Below, in pieces: positions 11,408 to 23,840 of a stretch of DNA of 64,000 nucleotides (its first letter is position 1; each line of letters opens with the position of its first letter). The position numbers were made by a program, and so were the translations under genes. This DNA is from Euryodendron excelsum. Its lineage: Eukaryota; Streptophyta; Magnoliopsida; Ericales; Pentaphylacaceae. The notes beneath the pieces are model-generated. The model searched no databases. It was not told the origin of the DNA and saw only the letters and a program-made list of their open reading frames with translations. The stretch is taken from assembly GCA_033060915.1 (NCBI GenBank), contig CM065378.1, forward strand, positions 55,713,501 through 55,777,500. The letters are read 5' to 3'.

Positions 11408-12386
11408 TGTTAGTGCAGAAATCTGTAAAAGAAAGAAGAAGATGAATAATCGTATCCAAGGCACGATTAATATCACTTTTCTTAAGACGATATTCGCCCC
11501 ACCAATTCTCAGAATTCGGTGTGCACCGGGTTAATGGCGAATCGCCTCCAAGATACAATGGAGCCTAGAAAATTTGTAATTCTGACTTCGTGTTGCACAC
11601 ACGAAATCAAACCCGAATACCCTCTGATTATCAAGTCTGCCAAGAATCTGGATGTCTATTTCTACAGAAACAGACTTCAAAGATGATAAACAATAAAAAT
11701 TAGAAAGAATCAAGAATAGTAATGCCTTCTAAAATATAGAGAAGTTGCAGGAAAAGTATATCTATTGTCTGCGAATTTGCCATGTTTTTATAGACATTTT
11801 GTTGTCTTTTTGGACCAGACATGATTGTTAGAATTCAAATAATAACTGATTTCTAACAGTCACTTGTAGGTTTAAACACAGCCGTCAGATCATCCCTTTT
11901 TAATCTAACGGTATAGATTGCACCTATTCATTGTTTGATCAGATCATTCATCACACCTTTATGGTCAGGTGTGATTCTCACCATACAATCCTTTTTACTT
12001 ATGTATTAGCCATCCGATCGTTGATTATCATAATTGACAAAAATCAATGGTCTTGATTACACGCCACATGCGCACGTGCCACGTTTTCGAGTGCCAAGTG
12101 CGCCACTAAAGCACCACATTGCGCCACGTGACTCGCACGCGAGACATGCGTGTGGCGCATATGTGGCTTGGTACACATGCTCACACTTGAGTGTTACACC
12201 CAATCATTACTCTAAAGCAATACATAGAAAGTTGTTGATATTTATAAATGCCTCACCAAACTTCTCACTTTTCAATGTAGGATTCATTTAATAAGGCAAT
12301 AAAGACTTTCTTCAAATTAGTCAAAACTATTTTGGAAAACTCCAAAACTACTATATATGATATATACTTTGAAAATATTTTCAACA
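11408..12386 (-). repeat. Copia 5' LTR
   Basis: 979 bp, the partner of 4661-5597, with identical termini on the minus strand. It is followed on the right by the AAATT target duplication (12387-12391). Confidence 0.9.
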
Positions 12387-12391
12387 AAATT
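12387..12391. repeat. Target-site duplication of the Copia element, right copy
   Basis: AAATT, identical to 4656-4660. Confidence 0.85.
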
Positions 12392-15150
12392 CAATGCTTC
12401 AAACATGGTTATGCATAAAAGATTGAGAAACATGGGAGAAGAGCATGGGAGTATGATAGAGGAGCATAGGGGGCAGGACGGATAAGTATGGTCAATTGTC
12501 ACATCAAAATTATGCCGGGAATTTTAGAACCCTTAGTATGAGCAATCTCATAAATAGAAGTAGGAACTCCTTGTTCTTTTTCTTGATTCCCTCTGGATGG
12601 ATATTGTGGCATAATCATAGAAGTGTTTGGTGCCTCCCGACTCACATGTGCTTTAGCTTTTAGACAATCCTTAACACAGCCTGCAATTGAATTTCATGAA
12701 ATTTCCTTTGATTTTTTCTCTTTTCCTTGCACAAGTTTCAAATACAGACTGCAACCCACCTGCCCCCAATTTGATTTCCAATCCCTGCGACTCCAGGCTG
12801 CAGGTATGCTCTAAACCTCTCTCTCGCTCTATCACACTCCCCCTCTATAGATATATTTGTATTCATTGTGGGCACTGGTATTTTGGGAACAATATAAGAG
12901 AACAAATTAAATGGTTTAATAGCTATCTTAGGCTGGTCGCATATGTTGATCGAGTAACAAACAGTTTTCTTGGACTTCCCCGGGCCAGCCACACTGTTAT
13001 GTTGGGAACAGTATAAGAGAAAAAATTAAATGGGTTAATAGCTATCTCGGGCTGGTCACATATGTTGATCGAGTAACAAACAGTTTTCTTCGACTTCCCC
13101 GGGTAGTCACATGTATCTTAGGCAATCAGAGCAAACTGTACATAAAGAATGTTTGCAGATATTATGAACATGTGTATTATTTATGTTTACGAGATAGAAG
13201 TGCAGGACATTACAGATTTTAAGATGAAACCTTTTGGGGTGGGCTTTGTAGTTGCCTAATCAATCCTTTAAATATATTAATCAGCCAGTTGACTAGCGTG
13301 AGTCATCCACAAATTACAAGAACACTGACAAACAAGAGTGTTGCATATTACTTTCTTCAAGATACTAAGATATGCAACACTTCTACCTAGTTCTTCTCAT
13401 TAGGTTAGAGCAAAGTAGTATCGAAACAGCGCCATAGTAGATGAACTTAAACTGAACCAACTATATGTTTTGGAAGTTGTAAAATGTGAATCTCAAAAAT
13501 AAAATAGTAAAGAAAAATTAAACAAAAAGGTGCAATAACTTAAGGCAGACTGTTGGAAGCACATCTTCACCACACAGTGCCCTACTGTCAGCTGGTGGAA
13601 TTATTTCCAGCAGTTTGTAAACAAAAACATTGATTTTGACGTCTTACTAATATCTTGAACTTTAACTTCAAGAAGATATCATTGCAATACCTTGACACCT
13701 TCATTGTTTTATAACCTGCATCTCCTGTTGCATCACCTTTTCTGGTACTGATTTGTAGGGCACCTATGAGATAGAAAGGTATAATAATAACACTAACAAT
13801 AATGACAACAACAAACAACAAACTATAGCAACAGCCACAACATTAATAGGACATGTTAGATTCAAACTTAATGATTGTATCCATCGTCCTCAAATCTAGT
13901 TCTACCGGCATCCCCCACAATTTAAAACCCTCCTTAAGACTTTGATATAATCAAATATCAAAATTTTTGTATAATTGCCGGACAGTGGATCATGCCTCTT
14001 TTTTTTTTTTTTTTTTTCTATACATGCTAACCTAATAAAATCAACAGTTTTTACTGGGCATTAATCCACCAAAAAATTGTCTAGTGCACAGCTTTCATTT
14101 TTAGTGTAAAAGAAAATTTTTGTGAATTATTTTTTCTCTAATTGATTATATAGATGAGCTCAATCTCCGAGTTGACCTTTGTTTACCTTGTATTTTTCTT
14201 TTCTTTATAGGTTGCAACCCTTTTGACCATTTTCATAAATAAATATACTTTTTTCGCTGCTTAAAAAAAAAAGAAAAAGAAACACATACGATGAAACAAT
14301 TGATTTGTCATTTTTTCATATTTTGCTCTTGATTTTATTTTTCATGTAAAATTTTAGTTTTGTATCCTAATATATTTTTAATGCTTGAACTTATAAATAT
14401 GTGCAAAGAAATCTTAAAATACAATAATTATATTCCTAGGTAAATTTTTTTCAAGAAATCTTAACATCGATGGCCTGGTTCCAGTCCTTTTTGGCTAATT
14501 CCTTGTAACCTTTTAATGCAATCTACAGAGCACCCAAACCCAAATTCATAACTTTTTGAACTAGCATACACACCATGAGTCCAACGTTCGTTGATCTGCT
14601 TTTGCAGCATACCTTTTTCAGATCAATGCATAGATAGCATGGACATTTTATGTGATTATGGAACACATCTTTCAAGTTTTGTATTCAAATAGATATACAA
14701 ACATTTTCATTTTAAATAACTTTGCTCGTAGGATGTGCTTTCTAACTTAAAGAGAGTAAATAGTAGTTTTCAGTTCTTTGGAGTGATGTCCTGTTATATG
14801 ATTTTATCTGATGCATAATCTAATGATTAAGCACAACTGACATTTGGGTGTACTATGAATTAATACATATTCAGTGCTTGTACATGACTTTTGGGTGGAA
14901 CGTATAGATTCACTTGTGACGAGAAAATACAAAAACCTTTGTTGTGACGGCTAAAGTCCACTTTGTTGGTATACAAACAAAATGTTTTTTGCTATTTTAT
15001 GATTGAACATAACTGCAGATTTTTATCTGTAATGGAGGCAGCTATGCTAGGTATGTATTACCAGATATACATACTATTAATTGTTGGATGAATTCAATTT
15101 CTTCTTTTTGTTAAATAACTTCCAAATCTTCTCTTACATGAAGAGAAAGA
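12392..15150. other. Unassigned intergenic DNA
   Basis: No intact gene recognised. It contains one tandem duplication (12883-13112), a poly-T run near 14000 and an A-rich stretch near 14264-14280. A short minus-strand frame at 12510-12690 has the look of degraded coding sequence (EIAHTKGSK) but could not be assigned to a family. Confidence 0.5.
12883..13112. repeat. Two-copy tandem duplication, 119-bp period
   Basis: TTGGGAACA-TATAAGAGA begins at 12883 and again at 13002. Both copies run through the same TTGATCGAGTAACAAACAG phrase to a CCCCGGG near 12980 and 13100. There are about a dozen differences, so it is not recent. Confidence 0.85.
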
Positions 15151-16447
15151 ATGGAGCAGAGGCTCTGTGAAGCAGCAATTGAAGGGAGTTTAGAATCCTT
15201 GCATGAAATTACTGGAGAAGATGAGAGCATTCTTGATAAGATTGTGGCAGGATGTATCAATTGCAGTCCACTGCATGTGGCTGCATCACGAGGGCACACA
15301 ATCTTTGTGAAAGAACTTTTGCACCGCAATCAGAAGCTTGCTGAAGTTTTAGATCCAGAACGTCGGTCGGCACTTCACTTGGCATCAGGTGAAGGGCACT
15401 TGCAAATTGTTAGTGAATTGGTAGTGGCCAGCCCTAAGATGTGCCTAACTCTTGATTGAGGTGGTATAAACCCTCTCCACATTGCAGCTGTGGAGGGCAA
15501 GGAGGAGGTGTTGGAACAATTGTTGGAAGCCAGCCCTAACGCAGCAGAAGTAAGAATGGACCAGGAAGAGTCAATCTTACACCTATGTGTCAAGCACAAT
15601 CAACTCGGCACTTTGGGAAAGTTGTTGAAAAACATTGGAGCTCAGTTTGTCAATGCCATGGATATTGGTGGCAACACCATATTACATCTAGCTGTTTTGA
15701 ATGGATAACTAGAGGTATCCAACAAAAGCATAAATTTCTTTACTAGTCAATTGCTTCCCAATTTCTTGTCTAATGAAGAGAAAATGTAAATGTTTCAGAT
15801 GGCACAACGTTTGATTCAGGACCCCCAAATAGATGTAAATTCAACAAATGCAAATGGACAAATGGCAAAGGACATTGCATATCTAGCACTAAAGGGACCA
15901 AGTCCGAAATTTCAGCACGTTGAGATTGGAAAGTTACTTCGAGATGCCAATGGGAAAACAATGAAAGATCTCACTAAGTTTGATTGGCTGGAAAAAAAAG
16001 ATACATTGATGATTGTTGCATCCATTATAGCAACAGTCACATTCCAGGCAATTGTGAACCCCCGGTGGTGTTTGGCAAGATAACTCGGATACACATAGAG
16101 CTGGGCAAGCTATAATGGCAACTAGTCATCCAAGCTTCTACTCATTTTTCCTTTGGGGAAACACAATCAGATTAGTTGCAGCTCTTCTCTTAATGTTTCT
16201 GCTCACTAACATATTTCCATGTGGGCGAAGGTCATTTACATCAATACTGGCAGTGATCAACTTGATGATTATCACATGTGTGGCTTCCATTTATGCGACT
16301 TCTGTGCTTATGGTGACACCGGAAAAGGACAGAAAAGCTCTCAAAATTGCAATTGGAGTTGTAATCATATCGTGCTGTAGCGTGATGGCACTTCATCTCC
16401 TACTGAACGCCATCCATTTGATTGCAGATTTGGTCAAAGAGAAATGA
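15151..16447 (+). pseudogene. Ankyrin-repeat/PGG-domain membrane protein, broken
   Basis: Host-type plant gene of the ankyrin plus PGG (DUF3447/ITN1/BDA1-like) kind; family members are membrane proteins linked to defence or stress signalling. Exon 1 (from ATG 15151) has ankyrin repeats with SPLHVAASRGHT, SALHLASGEGH, NPLHIAAVEGK and NTILHLAVLNG. An intron with GT near 15715 and TTTCAG at about 15798 fits. Exon 2 has a final repeat, then the PGG block near 16010-16080 (DTLMIVASIIATVTFQAIVNP) and about three further hydrophobic helices ending at 16447. Lesions: TGA at 15457 (CGA expected) and TAA at 15706 (CAA expected). There is also a frameshift of net -2 or +1 bases exactly in the PPGG motif near 16060. 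All three lie in otherwise well-preserved sequence, so loss is fairly recent. Confidence 0.85.
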
Positions 16448-17059
16448 AGTAGAAAGAGGGCCGCCAGACGGGCTGAGAATTTGCTCCAACAGCGAGCTAA
16501 TATTTGATTTTTCACCTGGTTTCCAGGTTCTGGTCAGAGGTTCCTCTGGTGTTTGCTGTGCTGCTGTCCCCATAATGGTGGGGACAACATTTAGTGCTGA
16601 AGTTTGCTGGCTTTGTTTAATTCTGTTTATTGTGGTTTGCTTCTGATGCTGCTATATTTCTGGGTTAGTGCTGCAACAAACTGCTGATAATGTTGTGGTG
16701 TTTTACTACTATTTGTGGTAACTTTACGTATCTGTTCCGGATCGTGTTTCTAGTGGATTTTTGCTGCTACGATGCTAAGCTTGAGGCTTTTTGCTGCTTG
16801 TGTTTTTTCCTACTCAACAATGCTAGACTCTGAAGTTTGCAGTGGCTGATGGGTTGTTGCTTTGCTGGCTGGGTTTTGCTGCTAGAGTTAGGATGCTGGT
16901 GCTTCCGCTGCAGTTTTTATTAATGTTGTTATTTCTGAGGCTGGGGCGATATATTTTAGTTTGTTGTCTCTTCTTGTAACAAACTGAGAATATACACTGT
17001 TTACTCATTGGTCTAAGGAAGTGGAGTCATATCTAGCTTTGTTTTATTTGGTTTTGAAT
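16448..17059. other. Downstream flank of the ankyrin pseudogene
   Basis: Contains many GCTG/TGCTGC words (16540-16920) but no periodic repeat or gene. Part may be old 3' untranslated sequence. Confidence 0.4.
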
Positions 17060-19265
17060 GTGTCCTGTACTCCCCAGGCTACATGTTATGCTCCTTGCTT
17101 CCGTGTATGGTACAAAGAAATGCTACCTAGCCATATCTTTATGGTATTTACTTACTCTTGCATCAGAATTACAATGTGTGGCATTACTCCCCCTTGAAGA
17201 AAAGCTGATTACTTTGAATTAAGATTGCATGTAGCACCTTCTTGACCCTTTGAACAATTAGTTTACTAGTTTACTATGCATTTTTAGTTCAGATTGAACA
17301 AGAAATAGGTCTAAAACCCTTCATTGCGCTTAGATTAATAGCTTTAGAGAATACGGTCAGAGCTGTTGAGTTCGTGCCATCAGATTGTTTCCTAAGACAT
17401 AAAAATTTTTTCTTTAATTTTCAACAGAGTAAATTTTCCTTGATTGAATTCCCTGTTTTGTTATTAACTTCGAAGTGAATGATAATTCGTATTCAAAGCT
17501 TTAGATGTTTAAAAAGAATCAGAGATATGTCTAACACTTGAGATGTCAGCAACTTTCAACGTTCTGCCAGAATTGGCCTAATCTCGGGATAATCCAATAG
17601 CGTTGGCTCTTCTTTGGCTTTATGTAGAATTTTCACTCTATCCTTGGTACAATGATAATCGAAGCTTGTAGATAGGTTCTCAGTGTGGCAAAAGAAGATA
17701 GGTGGTTTAATAGTGCCAGAGGCAAGGTTACATTTCTGTGCAAGGCTGTAACTCAGTTTTAAGGTGCTTAGATTACCTGCTTCTCTTTTTTTATTTTGTT
17801 TTTTTTGTTTTGCTCAGTTTTTCTTCTCTAGGTTCAATTTTGGAATTGTGTGTTTCCTTCCAATTTTGGCGTCATAATTGCTGTTTTATTAACATTTGAA
17901 TCAATTATCTTGGCATATTTGTGACGTGATCAGCTTTGTCTCAGACTGGTGCAGCTGTTGTCACTTACCGGATGCAACAAAAATCTTAGGATGCTGATAA
18001 AGAAGTGCACGAATAAAGATGGCCTCACTGTTCTTGATGTTGAATAGGCTCGGTCTCTATATAAATTGAACGGAAATGATTGGCATCTTAACAACATAGA
18101 AGGCCGCATATTGAAGAGCAGCAGTCCCTTGTAAGTTGTGACTTACCAAATTGTATTATACTTGATGGTCAAATGTATAGTTTCTTCCATTTTGACTAAT
18201 GAATTATATACTTGATTTGTTCCATTGGAAATTGTTTCTTCACAGGAAGCTCATATTTCAGCTGACTGCCATGAAAACTGGTCAATTCCAGTTTATGATG
18301 TGAGCTACACTTATTCAATGGCAAAGGCTTTCCAAAATTAGGGAGAACAATCTTCGTAGAAGTTGCAAAACTCTTTTCATACACCACTGGAGAAAAGAAT
18401 GGATGATTGCACAACTCATTTAGTGTTTATTTTGAACTCATTCAGTGTATATGCAGTGGTATATGTCTTTGTTTCCTGCACTCCCCATGTCACATGTAAG
18501 CCTCCTTGACGTACCACTTCGACTGATTCCATTTGCCATAAAAATTAACTAAGAACACTTGGGGGGGCATGAGTAAAGGCCAACCTGGTCACGTCTCTCT
18601 GGTACTTACTCTTCTATCAGAAGTATATTACATGACATTGCTCTTCCTCGAAGAAAAGCAGATTAGTTTGAATTTAAACTACATGTGTAGTACCATCTTG
18701 ATCCTTTGAACATATTGTTTAGCTATTAATTTTTAAATCGTCTTCCAGCAAGTAATAGGTCTAAAATCCTTCTTGGTTCAATGTTCATTTTGGCATTGTA
18801 ATTGCTGTTTTAATTAACATTTGGATAAACTACCATGGCATATTTATGATCTGATCATCTGTGTATCAGACAGCTGCAGTTTTTCTTACGTCCTTAGAGA
18901 TTTTTTTTTTTAGGGAGATAAAAGAAGGTGCATCAAAAACCACAGAGGATGCTGAGAAAGCAATGTCCGAGTTGTACCGTGGGAGGGCACGGATAATAGA
19001 TGGTCTCACCGTTCTTGATGTTATTTTCTTCACAGAACTCAAGATTCGGTTGGTAATTGCCCGGAAAAGCTTGTAAATGTCCGTTCATTATACGAGCTAA
19101 CCTTACGTCATTGCAGAGTTTTTTTTTTCAAAATTATGGAGAACAATCCTCATAGCAGTTGTAGAACTCCTTGCATACACACCAATGGAGAGAAGAATGG
19201 GTGATTGCAAAACTCATTTAGTGTTTATGCTGAACACATAACTGTCTTGTGTGGATATGCCGCTG
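17060..19265 (+). repeat. Diverged head-to-tail duplication (about 1.4 and 0.8 kb)
   Basis: Copy A (about 17060-18470) and copy B (about 18471-19265) share blocks in the same order. These are TACTCCCCAGG/GCACTCCCCATG; CTTGAAGAAAAGC..TGATT/CTCGAAGAAAAGC..AGATT; TTAACATTTG..; GATGG-CTCAC-GTTCTTGATGTT; and GGAGAACAATC near 18340 and 19138. Both carry a short coding-like phrase, DGLTVLDV (about 18020 and 19000), reminiscent of an ankyrin-repeat end. It may be left over from a duplicated relative of the adjacent pseudogene. No complete gene remains. Confidence 0.6.
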
Positions 19266-20038
19266 TTAAATTGTTTCAGTTTGTTTACGCTGCCGTTAAA
19301 TTGTTCCAGTATGGAGAGAAGAATTTTGTGTTGTCTAATTGTTAATGCGAATTAAATATATAAATTGTGTCAGGAATTTTTGGTAATGTACTAGAAATCT
19401 AATTTCTTGACTTAGAAATGTTCAAATACACTAATTGGTATGCTTAATAAACTCTCTTTAATAATATTAGTTGTATTTCAAAACCTTCTCAGAAAATTTA
19501 ATTATGATTAATTGAGAACAACTATAATCAGGTAATCTAATTGAGAGGCCTAAAGACTAATGGCCCTGATTAGCTAGTGGTGGTGATTATCACCTAGTAT
19601 ACCAGTTCATTAAGAGGGACACCCCATTAGCCCATAGTGAGACAACTGTTCCACTAACACCTTGAAGGCTTGCATTGCAACACTTGTATTTTATTGTAGA
19701 GAGAGAAGTGAGAGAGAGAAAAGTTTTGGACTTTGGGTGTTTGACTTGACGGAAATTGAGGGATAGTAGAGAAATTCAAGAAAAATTCAACTAACCTTGA
19801 AAACAAGGTAAGAAACATAAACTATCATTTAATTGGTTTGAATTTGAGGATTTAAGTTTGAATGGAGAGAGTGTTTTTGTAGAACTCTAAAAATTCTTTT
19901 CACATGTTTATTTTGGTGAATTCCCATGAATTTTTCCTATTTTACGATGGTTAGTGCCTTAATTGATGCACAAGAATGATGTTTAAGAGCTTAGGTAACC
20001 TGTGAACATATTGGATTTGATGAAAGACACTTATGCTG
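19266..20038. other. Unassigned, LTR-like composition
   Basis: AT-rich with GAGAGAGAAGTGAGAGAGAG (19698-19717) and an AAGGTAAG donor-like site near 19806, as in retrotransposon R/U5 or leader regions. No ends were found. Confidence 0.3.
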
Positions 20039-20480
20039 TGTTTGGAACCTGAATTTATTAAAATAAAAAAAAAAATAAAGAGAAAAAAAAAGTGAAGGAA
20101 AAGATAACAAAATAAAAGAATATTTTGTTTCTCTTTTTCCTCACATTTTTTCTTTCTGGTTCTTTTCCATCACATTTTTTCTTTCCTTTTCTTTTTCATC
20201 GATCTCCGACTCATTCTCTCCAACCAGCAGGACATGCCCTCAAACGCGTGGTCTTGTTATAGACCAAGTCCCCGTCAGCTCGCCACGGAGCTGCTAGACT
20301 AATGTACTGGGACTCTTAAGAAGCTACGTTAATTTGGATGGAGGATTTGATGATATAAAATAAAAAGAAGAAAAAAGAGTGAGAAAAAAGAGAACAAAAG
20401 TGCTCCTTTATTTTGTTCTCTTTTCTCTTATTTTTTCTTTTTTTTTTTGCTTTTTTTATTTATGAATCCGGGTTCCAATA
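20039..20480. mobile_element. MITE-like inverted-repeat unit
   Basis: The left edge TGTTTGGAACCTGAATTTATT pairs with the complement of the right edge, ATTGGAACCCGGATTCAT. These inverted arms of about 30 bp extend into A-rich/T-rich arms. A second inner inverted region (ACAAAATAAAAGAATATTTTGT) adds hairpin potential. At about 440 bp with no coding sequence, it fits a non-autonomous DNA element. No target duplication could be fixed, so the superfamily is open. Confidence 0.5.
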
Positions 20481-21153
20481 ATCTCAATGGAGGTTATGCC
20501 ACTCTTCCGAATTCAGTTTTTTAGCCCTACGACCTACTGTTGGAAAGGTTTGAGGGTCTCATTTCTAATGGTGGTGGTCTCTCATAGAAATTTTAAGTAT
20601 ATATAAAGTTATGACGAGAAAAAGAGGGACTAGTTAATGGTTTCATTCTAAATATTGGGTAATTGTCCTTGCCCTGTCAAATCATGTCTGAAAATTCACA
20701 CCAGGGTCTTCTAAGACCTCATGCAAAGAGATATAATGATTTGTTTCTTTTAATTTTGTAGGACTGATAAAGAAAAAAAGGGACATACATGCTTTTAAGG
20801 GCCTTAGGAACACCTATTCTATTAGTTATTTTAGCTGTGTTTGGTCACAAGACATGCTTTAATGGTTTAGGATTATTAATTATCGAGTGTATAAAGGCTT
20901 GAGGACTATTAAATCAATAAACTAAAAAGCTATTCAAAATTTTAAAGGACCCAAGGTTTGTAATATGTACTTAGAACAAACTTTACTATGCTCTATACAC
21001 AAATGCTTCCATTTGCTACAATTCAAGTGCAATTGATATGATTTGATTCAAATGCTATTACTTAGTATACTTTGGCACACCCAAAAACTTAACTATGTAG
21101 GTATTGCTAAAAATGTATTTCAAATCCATTATGTGTCAAACGTTGGGGTTATA
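20481..21153. other. Unassigned spacer
   Basis: No gene or repeat boundary recognised. Confidence 0.4.
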
Positions 21154-22316
21154 TGTTGAAATTATTTTTAAAATATAGTATATTATGTAATAGTTTTGAG
21201 AGTTTTCCAAAAAGTCTACGACTAGTTTTGAAAAAAGTCTTTATTATTATATTTAGTGAATCTCACATTGGAAAAAAGCTTAAAGCAACTCATAAGATAC
21301 GTCAGAATTGTCTGTGCAATGAGCATTTCTCTTCCTGCCTTGGACAATAGTTTTTCATTCCAGCCTTGAAGCTTATTCCATATTCTCTCCTTGATCAAAC
21401 CAAAAGCTTCAACTTTTTAACGGCGAACAATGGTTTGGGAAGCCACTCACATTCTGCACACCTAGCTTTGCTTGGATCAAAGATGTATGCTCCTCACTTT
21501 ATTAGTGCTTTTAGTGTTGGCGTATTCTTTAGACAAAAACACTTTGGTTGTAATTGGACGTAGCATATGTAATTGATGTCTAGAGTACAAGCTGCTGAAG
21601 CTGGAGTACAAATTGCTGAATCACGTATTATTAAACTTTAAAAGGTCATATTTCCCTAATTAGAAGTGTTATTGGGCTCCGTATTATAACGATTTTATAT
21701 AACTTTTCAAGTTCTACGCACCTTTCTTAAGAAAACATTCAAATGGCCAGCCAAAGAATTCAAACGGGCCTCTTAGACATTCGAACGCACGATAATAATT
21801 TAGCTACTAACTTCCTGTTTAGTTTGGGAAGTCTACTTCGTACTGGATTGGACTTGCACTTTGAGAAGGCTTGTGCTATTATAAATAGAGTACAAGGGTT
21901 TGCTTTTGGAGAGTACCTAAACATTGTGGAGCATATACACATCATATACAATCCACATATTCAGAGATTATATCGAGAGAGGTGTGAGCCTTTATTCAAA
22001 AAAGCATCTCTGAAGTTTTGAGAGAGTTTGTTTTACTTCAAGAAGACGTCGTTGGTGTCACTAGCTAGATTAGTGCTTGAAGGCATTTGGCAGCATTGTG
22101 GATTTAACACTTAATCAAGGGTCCTAGGAACCGTATCTACAGACTGATAGTTAATGAGGAGCGATACCTAGGAGCAAGGAATTTGATAGGGTGGATAACT
22201 GATTGTTGATTGCTTCCTCATATTATCTGATTGGTTTTTTTGGATACACGATTCATTCAAGTACATTTAATTAATCAATCCATAGGCCTTGGCATTTTGG
22301 CTAAATTTGTGTCGCA
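21154..22316 (+). mobile_element. Copia-like LTR, solo or truncated
   Basis: It begins TGTTGAAATTATTTT. It shares the block AAAGTCTTTATT..GTGAATCTCACATTGG with the LTR of the 4661-12386 Copia element, but on the plus strand, so the two are related families. A TATA box (CTATTATAAATAG) lies near 21880. The end is uncertain: CA at 22315-22316 lies 6 bp before the next element. No internal coding sequence follows because the Athila-like element starts at 22323. Confidence 0.55.
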
Positions 22317-22317
22317 G

Positions 22318-22322
22318 GGGTA
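22318..22322. repeat. Probable target duplication of the 22323-34163 element, left
   Basis: GGGTA here against GGATA at 34164-34168: 4 of 5 match. Confidence 0.5.
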
Positions 22323-23645
22323 TGATTGTTCTTTAAAACGTACAAATTGAGTCCCTAATTGTAAGTCATTATTAGCAATTATTTATATACTATTAATTAT
22401 TTTAATGTAATTTTGGTATTCTTTTATATTTTTGTGTTTTGTAGAGATTTGAAGGTAAAATAAACAAAATAAAAAGATATATATATATATATATATGTAC
22501 GGGTGTTGTGTGTATATCATATATATTATATTTATAGTTAGTGGAGTAATATGATATATATATATATATATATGTATAATGATGGTGTAGGTGTGCAGGT
22601 GAAGACATAAAAGAAAAAGAAAGAAGACAAAGAGATAAGAAGGAAAAAAGAAGCAAATGTGGAAACAGAAGCTAATGGTTGACAAGGACAAGCAAAGAAA
22701 AAAAAAATGAATTGAAGTGTTTTTGTCATGATGCAATAACATTGTCGGCAATTGTTTAAAAAATAAAATAAAAACAATATAAGGCTTTCTTTGAAGCCTA
22801 TAAATAGGTTACAAAGAGAGTCATTGGGGGAGGAGAAGTTGTACACAGATAGCAGAAGTTTAGAGAGAGATTAGTGTGGAAATTTCTTTAGTGATTAGTT
22901 TGCTTTTAATTTCAGTCTTGTATTTTGTTGTGATTAGTAATGAAATTATTTTTCAAATCAAGTCTTTTTAATAGTATGAGTAGCTAGTTTTCTTCTTGGA
23001 ACCAATTGTGAAGATCATCCGAGGAGCTTAGAATTTCAACAGAGGTAATTGAGTTTTTATTGTATATCTTTTTAATATTCCAATTCTTCGTAATAAAATT
23101 CTAGATATTTTCGAAAACGTAGATTTTTTATTATGTTTGGTAATTTCTGTGCACAAATCTTGGTTTGGTATAATTATTGCACAAATCAATTGTATGAATC
23201 TATGGTTTTAATTTTATTAATCTAGATTTAATTATTATTTATAAAAGCTCTATAGGAATTGCAAGTGAATCGTGTGATCAAATCAATTGGGTCCAAGACT
23301 ATTTTATTTAGTTTACTATAAAGTCTAGTCAACAACCAGTAATCTCTCAAAAAACATCAATTTTATTTTGGTTACTATTTTCTGCTCCAATTGTCCAATT
23401 CTAATTGGTACCCTTCTAGGTGAAATTTAAATCGGTGGGCTTAGATTCCAACTGAAATCATTGCAACACTACGGTGTTTAGCGTGACTTAGTGAGTATCT
23501 AATATTTTACCGTGGGTAAATTTTCGGATTCAACTTTGCATGTTTTGTTAACCGTTCTTTGTGGATTCGATCTCTTTTTACCTAGTTATCACTGCATCAC
23601 AACCGTACACTGACGGATTTCAATCACATTATTTATAAGTGATTA
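22323..23645 (+). repeat. 5' LTR of the Athila/Tat-like element
   Basis: 1323 bp. It contains TA microsatellites near 22479-22496 and 22553-22572 that differ in length from the other LTR. The R region near 22800 (GCCTATAAATAGG) holds the TATA box. Confidence 0.85.
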
Positions 23646-23650
23646 GTTTT

Positions 23651-23668
23651 TGGCGCCATTGCTCGGGA
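23651..23668 (+). promoter_or_regulatory. Primer-binding site
   Basis: TGGCGCCATTGCTCGGGA lies five bases after the LTR. It resembles the TGGCGCCGTTGCC site of Athila/Tat elements, usually assigned to tRNA-Asp. Confidence 0.75.
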
Positions 23669-23781
23669 ACGACTTTAATAAAATCATGTCAAAAAATAAC
23701 AAAATATAACAAATAAAAAATCAAATTTAAAAAATTAAAATTTAAAAATTAAATAAATACCAAAATTAAAAAAAATTCAAA

Positions 23782-23782
<1 letters not shown>

Positions 23783-23838
<56 letters not shown>
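23783..23838. repeat. (AAT)n microsatellite
   Basis: About 18 AAT units in the leader, between the primer site and gag. Confidence 0.9.

Positions 23839-23840
<2 letters not shown>

Larger units (their letters stand above)
4661..12386 (-). mobile_element. Ty1/Copia LTR retrotransposon, degenerate, both LTRs present
   Basis: Full-length by structure: LTRs at 4661-5597 and 11408-12386, each beginning TGTTGAAAAT and ending CTAACA on the minus strand, with a perfect AAATT target duplication. Gene order on the minus strand is gag, protease, integrase, reverse transcriptase, RNase H. Integrase before RT is diagnostic of Copia. The reading frame is broken by many stops and frameshifts, including a 32-base poly-A run in gag. 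A second element (5980-7290) sits between RNase H and the 3' LTR. The gag style suggests a Tork-like lineage, but that is a guess. Confidence 0.92.

Noticed and set aside
12687..13016. 109-codon frame with a signal-peptide-like start
   Set aside because: Its second half runs into the 119-bp tandem duplication. It matches no family and has overlapping frames on both strands, so it is likely chance.
14100..14290. Retrotransposed 3' end (AATAAA-like signal plus A-run)
   Set aside because: No recognisable LINE, SINE or retrogene sequence precedes the A-run and no target duplication was seen.
15033..15055. Upstream mini-exon (ATGGAGGCAGCTATGCTAG then GTATGT) of the ankyrin gene
   Set aside because: The next exon starts with its own ATG in the family-typical place. 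A coding mini-exon cannot be supported without transcript data.
22383..22846. Overlapping 84-122-codon minus-strand frames, also at 32911-33251
   Set aside because: They arise from AT/TA repeats and pyrimidine tracts in both LTR copies. No conserved domain.
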